Positions 11,701 to 26,700 of a stretch of 64,000 nt of DNA are shown here, piece after piece. The DNA is taken from assembly GCF_001640805.2 (NCBI RefSeq), contig NC_066854.1, positions 10,907,775 through 10,971,774 of the forward strand, written 5' to 3'. The notes under the pieces are model-generated. The model saw nothing but the letters and a program-made list of their open reading frames with translations, ran no database searches and had not been told where the DNA came from. The number at the start of each line of letters is the position of its first letter. Position 1 is the first letter of the stretch. The DNA is from Lates calcarifer (Eukaryota > Chordata > Actinopteri > Centropomidae). Both the position numbers and the translations under genes were made by a program.

Positions 11701-14700
11701 GTATTAAGCCAGTTAGATAGATAACACACTGTTTAATCTATTACCCACATTTTTGTATTTTTGGTCTTGGAAAGGCTTAAAAACCACTGCTGAAGAATAT
11801 CGACATGACCTCCTCTTGTCGTATTATTTTCATCATTTTTTTTCCATAAATTGTAGTGAATTTTGCTTTTCACACAACCCTCTGTTACAGTCTGCTCCTT
11901 GCTTTCTGTAGCTGCTACCATTCTCTTACTTAGAAGCCAGAGCTGCTGATTATTCTGCTGATGACTTTGAAGTAGGATCACTGCTTTGTGAGCTGCGCTG
12001 CTCCTCCCAGTCTCCTCCCTGCTCCCTCTCACACAGCACTCCTCCCCAATTAATAATCATAATCAGTGACAGCCTTTGACTGATGATCACTCCCGCTGGA
12101 ATAACCATTGCTACAGTGGTGATGATAGCTGTAATAATATTTAAAGTAATAATGATAGCTGTAATATATTTAAAGGATTACATTCAACCTCCTAATCTCC
12201 TGGATTTAGTAGATAACATTATGTCAATCAGTCTGTGAGTCAGTGAAGGAGGTTGCTGCAGGGTGTTGAAAATCTGCTTTCTCTTACTGTGAAAAGATTT
12301 GAAACATCAGTTGCTGTTATGACTTTATGTAGGAAATCGTGCCCAGGTTCAAAAGGAAGTACAAGAATAGAGGCGGAAAGCAGACTGGTTAACACCCTCT
12401 AATCAAAACACTTGGATCCAATGCAACTCTATTGGATTGGAACAGTTCTTCTGCTGTCAATCATACTGATGCCTCCATTGCCTCTGCAGGCAGGATATCC
12501 TGCACATTATGGTTATGAATTGTTATTGTGTGAGAGAGTAGCATTCAACCATCAGTTAAGTTTTGCGGTTGTCATATATAGCTCAGTAGAAAACTATTAT
12601 TTATGGGCAGCAGATCTTATTTAGCCATTTAGCCAACTTTGACTTTGTCATTTTATGTATGACTTTGAATAGATTAAAGCTGCTCTAATCAATATATTTA
12701 TATTAGCAGTTGATCAGATGAAGATGTATAATGTGAAAGGTGTTGCTTTTAGTGACAAACCCACAGAGAGTTATGGCCCAACTCTGCAGTGTTTTAGTGT
12801 CCTTTGTCCTCGTTGTTTTAATGTTTTGGTTTGGTGTCATCGCTGTCACCAGTGTCATTTTCAGCCTTAGCAAAAAGACTCAAAACACCACTCCAGATTC
12901 ATGTTGCCCAGTCAATGCAGGTTTGACATTCTGTGCTTGGTGTCTTAATGGAGAGCAACACAAAAAAACCCTCCTGTGTCGTGTAAATTAGATTTGTTAC
13001 ACTTCTGTATAATGTTGCTCATACAAGAGGTGATTACTATGAAACAATATGCTTAGAGACAGCAGGAAACTCAATTAGGATTTAGCAAGACAAAGAAAAC
13101 AGCATCCAGAAAGATCCTGTTCAAACATGCAGCTGAGAAGGAGCTGTATGACGTCTTTTGTTCACCTGATGTCTAATATGTTTGTCCAGTAATCTCTTTA
13201 CAGCATCTTCAGCATGTTTTATCTATATGAGATCTGACAGTCTCTGCTCTGGGGTCTGTGTGTCTCTCATTTAGTCTGAGTGCCCTCCAACAGCTCTTAA
13301 ATGCAGTATCTGGGAAACACAGCTGCTCTTACACAAATTAAACTTGAAGTATTTTGCATTTTGCTGCATAAGATCTCAGAATAGTCTTTTTGTATAACCA
13401 GTTTTGCAGCATTTTGTTCTGTGTGTTTCGCTAAAACTATAAAATACTGAATGTTGTATATCCAAGATGTCAGCAGCCAGAGGGGGAAGGAGACAGATGA
13501 GGGATTAACTGAGGCTGTTGAGCTTCTCTGTGGTAATGGAGCTGCAGAGTGGGCACCGTGCCATGTGGTGATGGTGATGCTGGGCGGAGGATGTGGAGAC
13601 CCAGCGTTCACGCTCTACACAGGATTAGGGCTGTAAGTGCAGGGGGTCAGTGTGGCTAATGGAGCTCATATGTTAGGGACAGAGGGCCTTATAGAGTGGT
13701 GGTGGAGGGGGTGGAGAGAGTGGGGAAGGATGCAGAAGGAGGGGGTTGATGTCGGCCAGGGTTCACATGGGCTTCATACTCCTTCAGTGATCGGAAATTA
13801 GATGGAGACAGAAACAAAGCGTAGTGTAATTTCTTCAGCTTCACACAGGGGCAGCTCTGGTCTTATCTGAGTCAAACAGCAGACTTTCACATGGTCTCTG
13901 ATCCCTTTGTATGTATAATATGTTCACATATGTTGCTCTGTGTGTCTCTCTCAGCATGCATGTGTCTGGAATTTATCAGACAAAAAGGTCCAAAGGAAAA
14001 GTGTTAACACAGTGCATCATGGGAACTGTAGAATCTAGTGGGTTTGGCGCTTGATCCATAGTCAGGACTAAATGTCAGGATATATCAGTGCTCTGCTGCT
14101 TTAATTTTGACCATCTTTTATTGTTTTATCCCTTGTGAGGCCCCAAGGTAGTGTAGTAGTAGTTCTTTATGGAAATGTCCATACAACACTAACCATGGTT
14201 GTCTTTTTTCTTTCAGGGAGCGAAGCCGGGATCGCCACAAGACCCGCAGTAAAGACAGCCGCTCAGAAAAGTCTGTAACAATTAACACGCCGCCCGCAGA
14301 GCCACTGCTGGGTGACTCGGCTGTTCGGGGTGAGCAGGTCCAGGTAGGACTGAGCACAAACACAAACATCACTTAGACACAGTCTTGCATTACAAAGCCA
14401 CTCCACAAGGATCTTTTACATGATTCTACTTTGAGAATCAGCCTTTAAGCAGCTTTTCACCACCACTGAACAATGGTTCCCACCAGTTGCTTTATGGGAG
14501 CCTGAAATCTAACATACGATAACTTTGGTAATCTGATTTATAAGGATTTAGAGCACAGTAGATTTATCAGTCACTAGTTAAAATGAGTTGGAATGATAAT
14601 TGTGTTTATCAGCTTTGGCTGGGACAGGCCATCTGGTATTTCAGGGTAAAAGCCAGCAGGGCCAGTCCACTTTTGGTGAGGTCTGGGCTGTCACTTTCAG

Positions 14701-17700
14701 GAAATCTATTACTGACAAATATCTGCTACAGGATACGGACGCAGCAGGCTGCTTCTCTCGTCAGTACTGCCTTGCTTTATTCCTTTTGTCAGAGGTAAAC
14801 TGTATTTCACTGCAGGGAATGTGTCAATTGATAAAACGGTCCAGTGCAAGATAAGAGATGGTTACAATGGCTCCTGCCAAAATGGACCAGGCCAAGCCAA
14901 AACAGCAGCTTAGCTGATTTTTTTACTGTCAGTCAAAAATTCAAACTGTACTCAGAAATCATGCAGCCTCTGTCTGTAAATGCAAGCTCAAAATATGGAT
15001 CATGTGATGGATTATTTGATAACAGAGAAATATAAGGTAGGAGATTGTTTATCATGTAATATTTTGGCAAACGTTATCACAGCTTAAATGATAACTGCTA
15101 AATAATACACAGGCAGCTCCATCAGGATGTGTGCTGTTCATGCCAAACAAACAGTCTACTGAGTTTCATACACCAGACAGACATTTGATTATGTTTCTTG
15201 GAGTCGTATAAAAGGCAGAGCAAATAACAGACAGGTTGATCAGATAGCATTGCGTTAGTCAGGCATGTTGGCTGCAAGTTGGCATGTTAAGACATGAAAT
15301 TCTTGGTAGTACTATTAATCCAACAACAATAATGGTGAAAGAACATGAGTAACAGTCAATTTGTATTAAAACGTGATTAATAAAGAAAACAGTAAAGTAG
15401 TCACAGTTTCCTCCAAAAGATTCTGAAAGTTATTGTGACTGAAATGTCACACCATATTTCTTCATTATAGTCTATCAACATAAATCAGGATATAAAATCT
15501 GTTTCTCTGAGGGCTTCGCTGTTTGTCCAGGAGGAGGGTTTAATTGCTGGTATTTGATTTTGCCTCCATGAATGCAGATGCTCAGGTGATAAACACTTTT
15601 TGTGGTACAACATTTCCTGTTTTTGTTGGCACAGGGTTTCAGCAGTGTTAACAATATACAGTGCATCACCAGTCTGTTATTGTTTCCTCGGGGTGGGGGG
15701 GGGGGGTGCACTCATCTGCCCTGTCTGTCATTTGATTGGTTAGAAATAGCTTTATTTCTGTGAATCGATTGGCTGTCAGCATTGTCAAGCAATATATCTT
15801 ATCAGCCGTATATTAAATAAATGCTCTTAGAGTAGTTAGTGTTTATATATTTTATATTGACCAGCCTCAGCCCTAATCAACGTTGAATTTCCGTTCACAT
15901 GTGTTACTGTGAAGGTCTAACTCCTCTCACCACCAGACTAAAACCTGAGCAGGTTTCTATGTGACAGTATGCAATTTTCAAAATGGGAAACCGGACCTGA
16001 AAGGTTTCCTATTTTGCCTTGGAGAAATGAACAACTCCTACCCAGTGAAGCACATGGTCTTTCTCTCCTTAAGAGTTTATTATAGCTGATTCAGGTGTTG
16101 TTCTTGTTAGATCTCGTGGTTTTGAGTTGAAAACAATTTCTCAGCTCAGTTGATGATGACAGCTTGTAATCTCTGAGGTCACAGTGAGTCAGAGGACTGA
16201 CCCCTTTACTTCTTCCTGTCTGTTCTCTCTGTGCACCGTGTCCTTTTCGTTCATAGTTTGGTAGCAAATAAATACCTGCTATTGACATCTGGTATCCATA
16301 ATTGTAAGCCTGTATCAGTGCGGTTTTACAGTTTAGTCCAGTCCAGATGCTTTGTGGTGTTAAATTAAGATGAGGGTTTTCATTGCATTTTGATGAACAG
16401 TTGATCAGTTGTCTGTCTTGTGAAATGTGGGCCGTTCTCCTTCCATCATGATCAGAAAGCAGGAATTTCAAGCCGTGCTGTCGGCAAGACTCAAACACAC
16501 TAAATGAAAGAGGAGATGGAGATTTTAGCACACATTCAGGCCTTGGCTTACTCAAGACTGACCTGTTCTTTTAGCCAAACAACTGTCTGTCACAGTGGCC
16601 TTCATCAGGCTTAGCCCGCTGAGGGGAAAAGATGACAAATACAAACACACACAGACAATCCAATGCTCACCATCGTTTACTGACCTACTTGGCGCTCACT
16701 TTCCCTTGTGGCAAGACTCGTTAGCAGTGCCCGTGTATGTGTGATGTTTTTTGTCTTTTTTTTTTGTCTGCATACTGTGTCTAATTTTACCCCATGACAG
16801 GATTTGCCACAGAGCACACAGCCATCCTTAGTATTTTGCTCTTCATGTCTTATTCATGCTGTGGCCTGCAGTAGTGCCGCTGACAGGGCGGGGAGTGTTT
16901 GGCTTTAGTTTGAGTAATCAGGGCCACCAATTCTACTGAGAGAGAGGCTCAGCACAAATCCTTGTCTCTGTGTGTGTGTGTGTGTGTGTGTTTGATTTTG
17001 CTCTCTGGTCTGCCGTCTCACATATGCTCCTGTATGTGAATGTTCTGTGTCTGCGTGCATCAGTCTGGTCTCAGAGTCCAACTGTGCAGCGCTGCGCTCA
17101 TTACTCCACTGCTGGGACTTAATCAGAGTCTTGGCTGACAGAGCAGCACATCGCTCCGGGCAGGGATGTCCTCACAATCCAGCACAAAAGTTTCTCATGG
17201 CTGCGATGTGTCTGTGATGCCTCACCGCAGGAATTATAAAAGAAGAGGGCTCGCTTCACATGTAAATGCAGGGAATTGTTTAGAGGATTTGCCTTGTTGA
17301 GAGACTGTTTGTATGTTTTTTCACTTGGCAGCAAGCATTCAAAGAAACTGTGAGACACATTTTCAGGAATGGTTTGTCACTTTGAGAAACACATTATTTC
17401 CTTATGTCTTGCTTAATATAAGGCTGGAGCCAGCAGCCAGTTAGTTTGGCTTAGCACAAAGACTGGAAGCAAGGGGAAACATTTTATATAATGTGTTAAT
17501 TAGTGAGATTCAGTTGTGCTTTTGGTGGATTTTATTACCTTCAGGCAGAGCTAGGCTAGCTGTTTCTCCTTGTTCCCAGTGTTTATGCTAGGCTAAGCTG
17601 CATATTTAGCATACAGACATGAGAGTGGTATCAATCTGCAAATGGATTTCAAGACTACTTGTAACTGAGGTTGATCATACCCTCTCCCTTTATGTTATCT

Positions 17701-20700
17701 AAAATTGCTTGATATGTTTCAACAGAACACTTCCATCAGGTTGCTCCAATTTCAGGAGGCAGGCCAAAGCTCCAGGCTGTATGTTAATGTGCGAATGTGA
17801 AAAATACACTTCAGGTGCTCGTTGAGCAGTAAAATCTCTTGGTGGGAACGAGTGGTATCAGTCGATGTTTGTTGCAAGTCTGCCTTGGCTTTATTTTTCT
17901 GGCTGGGTGTTTATGAAGGACAATGGAGGTGAGTATAGCCTGGACTGAGGCATGGTGGACTGACACTAAATCATGTGAGTAATTAGGTCAATTTATCCTG
18001 CTGTTATTGTTGTAGGTAACTGGATATTGGAGTGGATAGTGAGAGGTGGATTGGAGTTGCTCAGGTCAAAGTAGTATGCCAGCTTTGTGGCTTAGGAGTG
18101 TGTTGTGCAGTGGCATTGTATGAGGTGTCAAACAGGAGAAATATGATATGTTTAAACCATAAAGCATTCTTTTAGAATTAGCACCTTCCTATCGCAACAA
18201 ATGGAGAGAGAAAGTGGAGCTGGGATTATTTTTAGATGTTTATGTGCAGATTAGAGAAAGAACCTTGTGTGATTTGCATCGGTGGATCCGTAGGGTGCAG
18301 TCAGCAGCGTGGGTGTGTTTGAGTGTTTCTCGATCGTGTCTTCCCTTTGAAAGCATTTTTCACACTGTGTTGCTCCTGCACTCGACATGTTGTGTTCACT
18401 TGTGCAGAGATCAGGTGCTTTCTGGTGAGAAAATAAAGACATTTTGGCTCAAAATGCACTTGAACCTGTCAGTATGACTGGCATGTGATTGCACAACATT
18501 TGTTGCTTGCATTCAAACTTAGGACAGTTAACTTTTCAACTTATATGCGATATTGTCAGACTGAATTCTCTGCTGTGACTGCAGTGTCTGCTAAATTAAG
18601 CGTAATACAGAACTAGCCAGTTCTTAGAAGTTGCATCCTCTCTCAACTCCCCTCAACCTCCCACTATTTCACCTTCCTCTCACACTCCCTGCAGCTCAAT
18701 TCATTCAACCCAGTTAAACACAGCAGCTTTGTGATCTCAGCTGCTTGCCAACCAGAATTGGACCTCGGTATAGTAGCTGCAGTGCTGCACTGCTCCTGGC
18801 ATTTCTTGGCAAACCATGGCTCAGGTAGCTCCACCGCCCCACACTCCACAGGGTGTGCTGGCAGCCACGTCGGCTTTTTTGAAAGAGGCGGAGTGCTTGC
18901 GTTCATGTTTGGGATCTCTTCTCCTGTGGTGACTGCCTCCTGGTTCAGAGTCCTGTGAGACAGAATCCCGCAGAGCTTCATGGTTATCCCGGTGCTTTGT
19001 GTTTGTGCCTGTGCTTGTCGAAAGCTGTGTGCCATGGCCAGGCAGCACACTCTGTGGGTGGGCGAAGCAGGAGAGAGGAAGACACTCTTTGCAACGGTTG
19101 TCATTTTCTTCTGTGGGGGCAGATTTTTTCTAGGCATTTTTATGCTTGTATTAGTGAGTCAACAGGAACTCACCAACAGGAGAGAAAGATGGGGAATGAC
19201 ATGCAACAAAGGTCGCTGGACAGACTCAGACAGGGGGAGTTGTGCTTCATGATCAGCACCACGCCCCCAGACCACCACAGCACCCCATGGAGAAGTTATA
19301 GCAGCAGGGATGAAGTTTATGGCTAAAGACCAGAGGTAAGATCAGTACAACTGAAGAATTCTTCCCTGGTTTCTGGCATCACTTTAATATTGTCTGACAT
19401 TGTAATTTGAAATTAAATGGTGTAACACAGCTTCCTCCTTTTTGGACACTCTGGCTTTCTGTTTCCTTAGTGAAGAAGGCACAGAACAGCACAAATTTAC
19501 TCCTGTGAGTGAATCCACTGAGCACCTCCATGGGAATTAAATGATTTCACTACATGTGCTTTTTCCTGTTGAGAAATCCCCTGAAAAGACAAAAACCAAA
19601 GATACATTAGTCCATCTATCAATAGTTTGTTATCTTTAATCTCCACAGGTTTCATTAAAAGAGAAGGACTAATGACTTCCTTTAATAGCTGAGCACTGTA
19701 GTTACTCAAACAGGAGGAAATAGTGTATTTGTTGGGGACTATTTTCAGCTGTGTTATTAGGCAAATACACATCTGGTGCTGTAATGAATATCTGGCAGTA
19801 GGACAGTGTCTGTGGGACTGAGTCAAAATAAACTACAGTGCCCACATTCATTGTAATAAAGGAGCCCAGTGCAAAGGTGTGAGGAATAAGCTACATCACG
19901 CTTTGATATATCCAAAGTAACAGTAACACATGTAAAATATAATACAAACATATAGAACATCACCAGAGTTATCCTTACAAGACACACTGTCAGGATGTTG
20001 TGTTTTACTGTTGGTAGGATGGACAGGTTTTGTCCTCCTTTCCTCATATATACACACACACACATTAACACTAACACACATGCAGCTGTGCCAGTAGCAG
20101 CACGATGACACCACAGTGCTCACTGAGTCAGAAGCAATGGACAGAGAGTGGTGCTGAGGCAAGAGATGAGCAGAGAATGAGAGGAGATTGAGAGAGGATG
20201 CCTTTAGGGAGAGATGGATAAAAGGAAGGGAGGGAGAGAGAGTAAGGAGGAGGAGGAGAGAAGAAAGACATCACTGGGTGGATGACAATGCCACCTCATT
20301 GGTTTGTTATTTGTTTACTTTACTCTCTGGACTCTGATGTTTATTTATTATTCTCCTCTTCACCCCCCCACTTCCCCTTCTATCCATCCCCCCTGCCCTA
20401 CCCTCCATCCCTGCTGTTGTCAGGACGCCCCCCCCCCAACTCCTCTTCCACTCTCCCACTCTCCACACTCCCTCACTGCCATCCTCCATAAAGCTCCTTA
20501 CATTATGTGGCAAGTGAGCGCACAGTCCCATACAATATCTCCTGAGGCATGATGGGAGAGATTTCTATATAAAGACGGATAAAGCGGGGGCCGGGCTGTG
20601 GATCAGCAGAGAGTCAGTGAGGTCACACACACACTCTGTGATGGATCGGGGGAAGGAAAGTGGTGGCTGGGTGTAGAGCTGAACGGAGGTAAAGTTTGGC

Positions 20701-23700
20701 GGTTGAGGATTTCCACATGCAGTCCCCCACAGTGATGGAGGTGGGAGAGGAGGTGTTGCAGGTCCTTGAGGTCTGTGAGACTGTAGAGGAGATAAAGGAA
20801 GTGATTGTCACCACCATAGAAGAAGACACTAATACTAACGCACCTCCAGTAGCCAGCAGTGGACCAGGGACTAAACCAAGCCAGGTAAGACTGACGTGTC
20901 CAACTGGCTGACAGTCCTTCTGATAGAGAGAGGACGCCTCAGTGATTGTTACAATGTGGAACCACAATGGTTCTTAATCTACTTTGACGATGTTGGCTTT
21001 CATGCTTTGTATTGCTTTATGGAAATCATTTGTGTGACCCACTCAGGCATAAACTCTGTTTACACAGTTATGGCTGTGCAGTATATAGAATATGTGTGTG
21101 TATGTTTGCATATTTGTTTTGTGAGGGTTTCATGGGGCTCAATACTGAAGTGCTCTGTGCTTCTTTGTCCTGTAACATTAAATGTAGTTGCAAATGTAGT
21201 CTATGATCTTCTGAGCAAATGTACATCTGAAATGTATGACTTACTTTCTTTTTTATCTCTGTAATTCACCACAGTGTAACAGTTTTGTGTGACAATAGCC
21301 TTGCACATCTGTAGCAGTAGTACACCCTGTGGAAGAAAGGCTTTTTAAATGTTTTTCATCAGATTTGACTGGTGATTCTACACATGCAGTTTTCAAGTGT
21401 CAGTAACCACTGAAGGCAAAGTTATGGCTCCCACCCCATTTATTTAGATGGGAGCCTGGTCTTGTTAGCCCACAATAACTGCCCAAGGGTGCTGCCAACA
21501 TGGCTGCTGAGTGACAAGACTCACCTAGAATGACTTTGGTTTAGTGCAGCTCCAGAAAACATGAGGGTGGTTTGCCTCCAGGTCGCCACAGGGCCTTTAA
21601 CATGGTTGTTAGCTGTCATCTTCTGATCTTGGGTGTCAGGTAGAGCTGAACCCTCTCCATACACATGAGTGGTATAATTTGTTACACACATTTTGGTCGT
21701 ACCACTTCCAGTCTGCCAGTGGAGTAACATTTGCAAGGCAGGTGCAACCTTTGGCCAAACTGACAGCATCCATGAGCTACAGCGTAAGCTGACTGATAAA
21801 TGTGTTCTATGCTTTGGAGCGTGAGTCTGATTCTTAGGTGTTTAATAAAAACAGGCCCAGGGTCCTGCATCAGTTCTTGCTGTCAGAGTACATAATAGTT
21901 AGACCAGATTCTGTGTTCAGCTAAATTAGAAGGTCTGTGTACCCCTCATGGTAAACTGACATTTCTGTGCCTAATCCACTTCAACCATACTACAATTTAC
22001 CTCTTTATCAAGTGCTGTTCAGGTGTCAATCTCCCATTGTCTCCCAGTCATTTGGCTATCCCACGAATTAGTCAAGCAAACTTTTTTAAGTGCCTCCCTT
22101 CCTTGTCCTGACAAGTTCTTGGCAGCCTGGCACGCTGTCCGCAGCTTCAACAAAGGTGGTTTTAAATGGCTGTGAAGAGGTCTTTGGGAATGCACGCTCG
22201 CTATATTTTACACACACTTTGCCTCCCAGGAGTGAGTAGAGTGCACTTGTTCTTGCGCTGAGCGAGGGGCTTTGTTTGCAGCCCACTTACGGCTGAACAA
22301 CAGAAAACAGGCTTTTAGTGGACATTTGATTTACTGTGAGAGACAATAGCTGTTATTTATACTCTGGTGGAGAAAGAAAGCTGAAAATATTCCATTGAAA
22401 GCTTTGTTAATGCATGCTGGCTAACATAGCATGCTAGTGTGTGTAGCCCCTGTGCTATATATATACCTGTGTACATGCAAACACACATCTTGCTATGGTA
22501 TCTGCTAATTTTCTTACTGCTCAGATATTTGTGTTTTTCAGTGGGCAGAAACCAGGCTCAGAGCTCAGGTTATTAGTGAGCTGGCAGACTGAACACTCCG
22601 GTTTATTTTTGTGATAAACCAGTTAAAGGCTTTTATAAAGACTTTCTGCTGGTTGCTATGTGCAAAATATGCATTTTTTTTTACTCTAACCACAAAAATG
22701 AACTGACATTTCACCCACTACCAGAGCTGAATGCTGTAAGAAATGTTGGTATTTGTTTTTTGGCAAAAACACCTGGAACTGTCATACAACTTATCATCAA
22801 AAACACCCTGAAGGCCTTTTGAGTGAGAGCCCATACCATCAGAAAATCCCTGCAATCCCAAAAAGTAATCCTGTAATGTAACATGATGCATCCAAACAAG
22901 TGCCTGTGTGCAGTTCAGATGTCGTGCTGGATGTGTTTAAAGCTCAGCAGCTACTGTATCATGTTGCAGCTGTTAGTTTGCAGCCTCGCCAAAAATTTCA
23001 CCAAAGACATACTTTGATGGCACATTCTGCGTCTTATCAAACGGCTCTCTCTCCACACTTTTGAAACTGCCTCTGCTCAACCGTTTTTAAAGCTGCTCTA
23101 TCTTTTCTCAGGTGGAATGTGATGAAGAAGGTGATTTCCTCAAGAGTTGGGTGCACATGTTGCTGTTATGGGCGCCTGCCTCAGTTCTAGATTACTGCTC
23201 TTTTTAGACACACTTTTCTTTGCTTTCCTGAATTTACATAGGTTTCATGCTCTCTTTAGTTTTGGTTTTGCAGGTGACTGAACAGATATCCAGCTGTGTG
23301 CTTTGAAGCAGTACCAAAGTAAAGGCAACATTTCAAGATACAGCAATACTGTTTCCTGTACTTAAGACTTATTAAAGGAGTACTTATAACATTTTGGGAA
23401 TGTTTTTTCTTCCCAAGATTAGATTAGAGGATTGAAACTACTCTCATATGTGTATGTTAAATGTGAAGCTCTTTCTTTCAGATTTTTGCTCTTAAGTGAA
23501 AGTTGAAGACACCAGACCAGTTAATTGTGGTTTTTAAGCCTTTCTTTATGGTCAGAGCAGGACAAACACTTGACAAACAGTGGGACATTTCACAAATCTG
23601 ATGTAGAAAACTATTAGAATGATAAAAGCTAACCTAACTAATCTAAAACTTGTGCAACTTGTTTCTGTGATATGATTGTCAGTTTGTGATTCATTTCTGT

Positions 23701-26700
23701 TTAGGCTATCTAAGCATAGAAGCCTATCAGGATATGTTCTGTCAGTCACGTGATCTAAGCTACTGCAGCTGGTTACAGTCAAACGTTTGACTTCTCCATA
23801 TGCTGCAGCAGCATCCTGTAACAGGAGAGATACTCTCTATTCACAGACTGTAGGATGGGATTTTTTTTAATCTATCACAGCTGGTATAGTAACTTAACAC
23901 ACTGTAAAATGTGTCTATTTTGTTGTTTACTTTTGCAATTCAAGATGTTTGTAGCAGCTTGCTTCCATCTAACTGGAAAGAGTGTGTTTTCTCCTGTATG
24001 TTTTCAACACTAGCGGAATAAGTTATTGTCTCCTTTCCAGTGACACAGCTCAGACAGCTATTACAATGCAGCATGATCACTGCTCTCTATTACACTGAAT
24101 GAAACAGAAACAGCATCACACAGCAGTGGTCTCCTATTCAGTAATGAGTGGAAGCAACCTGGAGGTAAATCCAGCTCTACAACTATGTCACAGCCCACCA
24201 TCACTCCTGTATCACAAAGTAAAAACACAATGAGGGGAATATAATTAAAGCACAGTACAGCCTGATGATGTATAATACAGCCATCTATGGAGGGACTGCC
24301 ATATGAACCCAGCTTTACTCGCTCAATTATCACTCATTTTTCTCTACAAAGTTGTGTTGCCTTCAAGTCATTCTTGTAGTATAATGACTGAAGCCTGAAT
24401 TTTCCTCCTACATACAGTAACTGTTAGAAAAATGTGGCAAAACAAATTGATCCCTAAAGAATATTTTCATCAGACAAACCAAGTATTGTTCATTTTTATC
24501 TTCCCTGTAACCACGAGAACACGTCATGTCGAATGTTTCCATTATTCAGCTGTTAAGTTTCTACTGAAAAGCCTCAGCTCCTCCCAGCATGGAGCAATTG
24601 CTTGTAAAACCTTGTCTGGGTTGAATAAATCACTGTAGACATAAAGCAAGAGTCGACCTGACAGGTGTTTAGCTGCAGTGCATATTTTCATGACGCATAT
24701 GTAGTTATGAGTGGAGGATTACACATGTTGGTAATGATCCCTGGCTCTTGAACTGTGACTGCCCTTACCTTCCCTCCCTCTCTGAATCAATCCCTCTCTT
24801 CCCTTTAATTGGCTGTCTTGTTATCGAACTTTTATGTTGTGCTCCAGCCTTTCCCTTCCTCCTTTTTGTTCCCTCTCTCCTCACTGTTCCTCTCTGTTTC
24901 ACCTGTTTTCATGTGATAAATGGGACGGGGCCTCCTGCATGGCTGCTGGTACTGAACCAGATCAGCCTGTGGTGATTGGTTAATCCCGTGAGGAAATGTG
25001 GGTCACTAATGTCTATTTTTAGTCATGTCAGCAGAGGGAAAGCCCAGGTACAGTAGTAAGGATCCAACAACAGCACTGTCCCAAATTTCACTAGTACTGA
25101 ACCGGAGGAGGTGAGACATACAGAGCAGCTTGTTATTTGTGAAAAATGTTTTTCCTTGTCTTATGTGACAGTAAACCCAGTATCTTTGGGTTTTCATAAG
25201 ATAAAACAGGAACCAGAAACTGCAAAGGTAACAAACCATCTAAAGTTTACTAATTAGAATGTTTTATCTCATTTCTTTAATCTGTACTGATCAGTGTAAA
25301 GGAAAATGACAAGCTGTGGTTTTATGAGACGTTACATGTGGAACTATCACTTGTCCTGGCATAGTAACTTTTTGGGGTCTTTGTTTGTTGCCCCGGCAAC
25401 CTCTTGGGGAAGTTAAGATTCCAGGAGGGGGAACCAGAAATAACATCTTAATTAACTTTTGACAGAGCCAGCTATGCCCTGCTTCCAGTCTTTTATTCTG
25501 AAGCCTCATGCTGAGCTAAGCTAATCATCTCCTGGCTCTAGCTTCACAGTTAGTTTTCTCTTAGCTTGATTTCAGTAGAGTATGTGTCCTTTGGAAATAC
25601 GCTTTAATCCTGTCTGAGGTTGTTTAACAGGTCAACTATAGTCTGTGTGAAAGTTTAAATGATGGTGGGGCAGTTTATGACACCATAGGTGGAAATGGGA
25701 AGGTTGTGACTAGAGCTGCAACTAATGATTGATTGATTAGTCATCCAATTATTTGTGTGATAAATTGGTTAAAAATGCTCATCACAAGACATTTTAAAAC
25801 ATCATGTTTTGTCCAATCAACAGCCAAAATCCAAAGATATTCTATTTACTATCATAAAAGACCAAGAAAACCAGAAAAATATTCACATTTGAGAAACTAG
25901 AGCCAAAGAATTTAGTCGATTAAAACTAATCATGTCAGCTCTAGTTACCACAGCACTAAATTTTACCCCGATGTGTTGTTTGTAAGTCCTTTTTCTATTC
26001 GGAGCTACACAGAGCACACACTGTAAAAACTGTGATAGATCTTTTTGAGAGTCCTTAAGCAGTGTGTGATTCAGGGGTATGAAACCGGGGCAATGAGTGA
26101 TAAGTGCTACAAGGCATGAGAAGCAGTGATTCATGTCTCCCCTGGGTGTTCTCAAGGTACACTGTGGTCAGAGAGACACTCTTCCCTACAACTAATGCCT
26201 ATTGATTTCCTCTCTCACACACACATACACACACTCAGCGTGCTTGTCTTCACCAGCGAGACAGTGGTCAGACAGGATTAAGACTTGAGAATCTGTTAAC
26301 AGTTGAGGAGGAGAGATGTTCTGTGCTCAACACCATGTTGATCACTTGTGCTGTATTTACTTATTCAGACATTAAAATGTAAAATAAATCACATACTTAA
26401 ACTTTTCAGCTGAATCTAAAAGGTCTTATCACTTTATTTTGACTAATATCTCCTCTGCTGCTGGGTCCTGCTAATGTACGTTAGGTGTCATCCCTGATGG
26501 TTTGTAAATCTCCATGTAACTGAGGCTTGTGGTCTGCTTTTTGTGGAGCACTTATCTCTGCTAATACAGAGAGAGAATAATTAGGTTTTGCTTACTTTTG
26601 TGCTCTGTAGGGGATAATTACTTGATGTGAGTAAAAAACCTGTTGCATAAGTCTCTGTGGAGAAGCTGGGGGCCTCTTCATTCAGCCTCTCTCATTATTA

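Larger units (their letters stand above)
5753..14216 (+). other. vangl1 intron 1 (8.5 kb)
   Basis: No coding exon recognised. It holds a pyrimidine-rich stretch at about 7480-8130, a family B repeat at about 9895-9992, a moderately GC-rich block at 10580-11340, a short tandem duplication at 12119-12177 and a fragment of a MITE family at 14013-14142. Open frames up to 153 codons occur in the GC-richer blocks, but they lack family resemblance. Confidence 0.7.

Noticed and set aside
16091..16555. 154-codon minus-strand open frame
   Set aside because: Composition and residues look random, with no recognisable motif.
18664..19137. 157-codon minus-strand open frame in vangl1 intron 2
   Set aside because: No domain, no family resemblance and no splice or promoter support. 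It lies in a GC-richer patch where long frames occur by chance.
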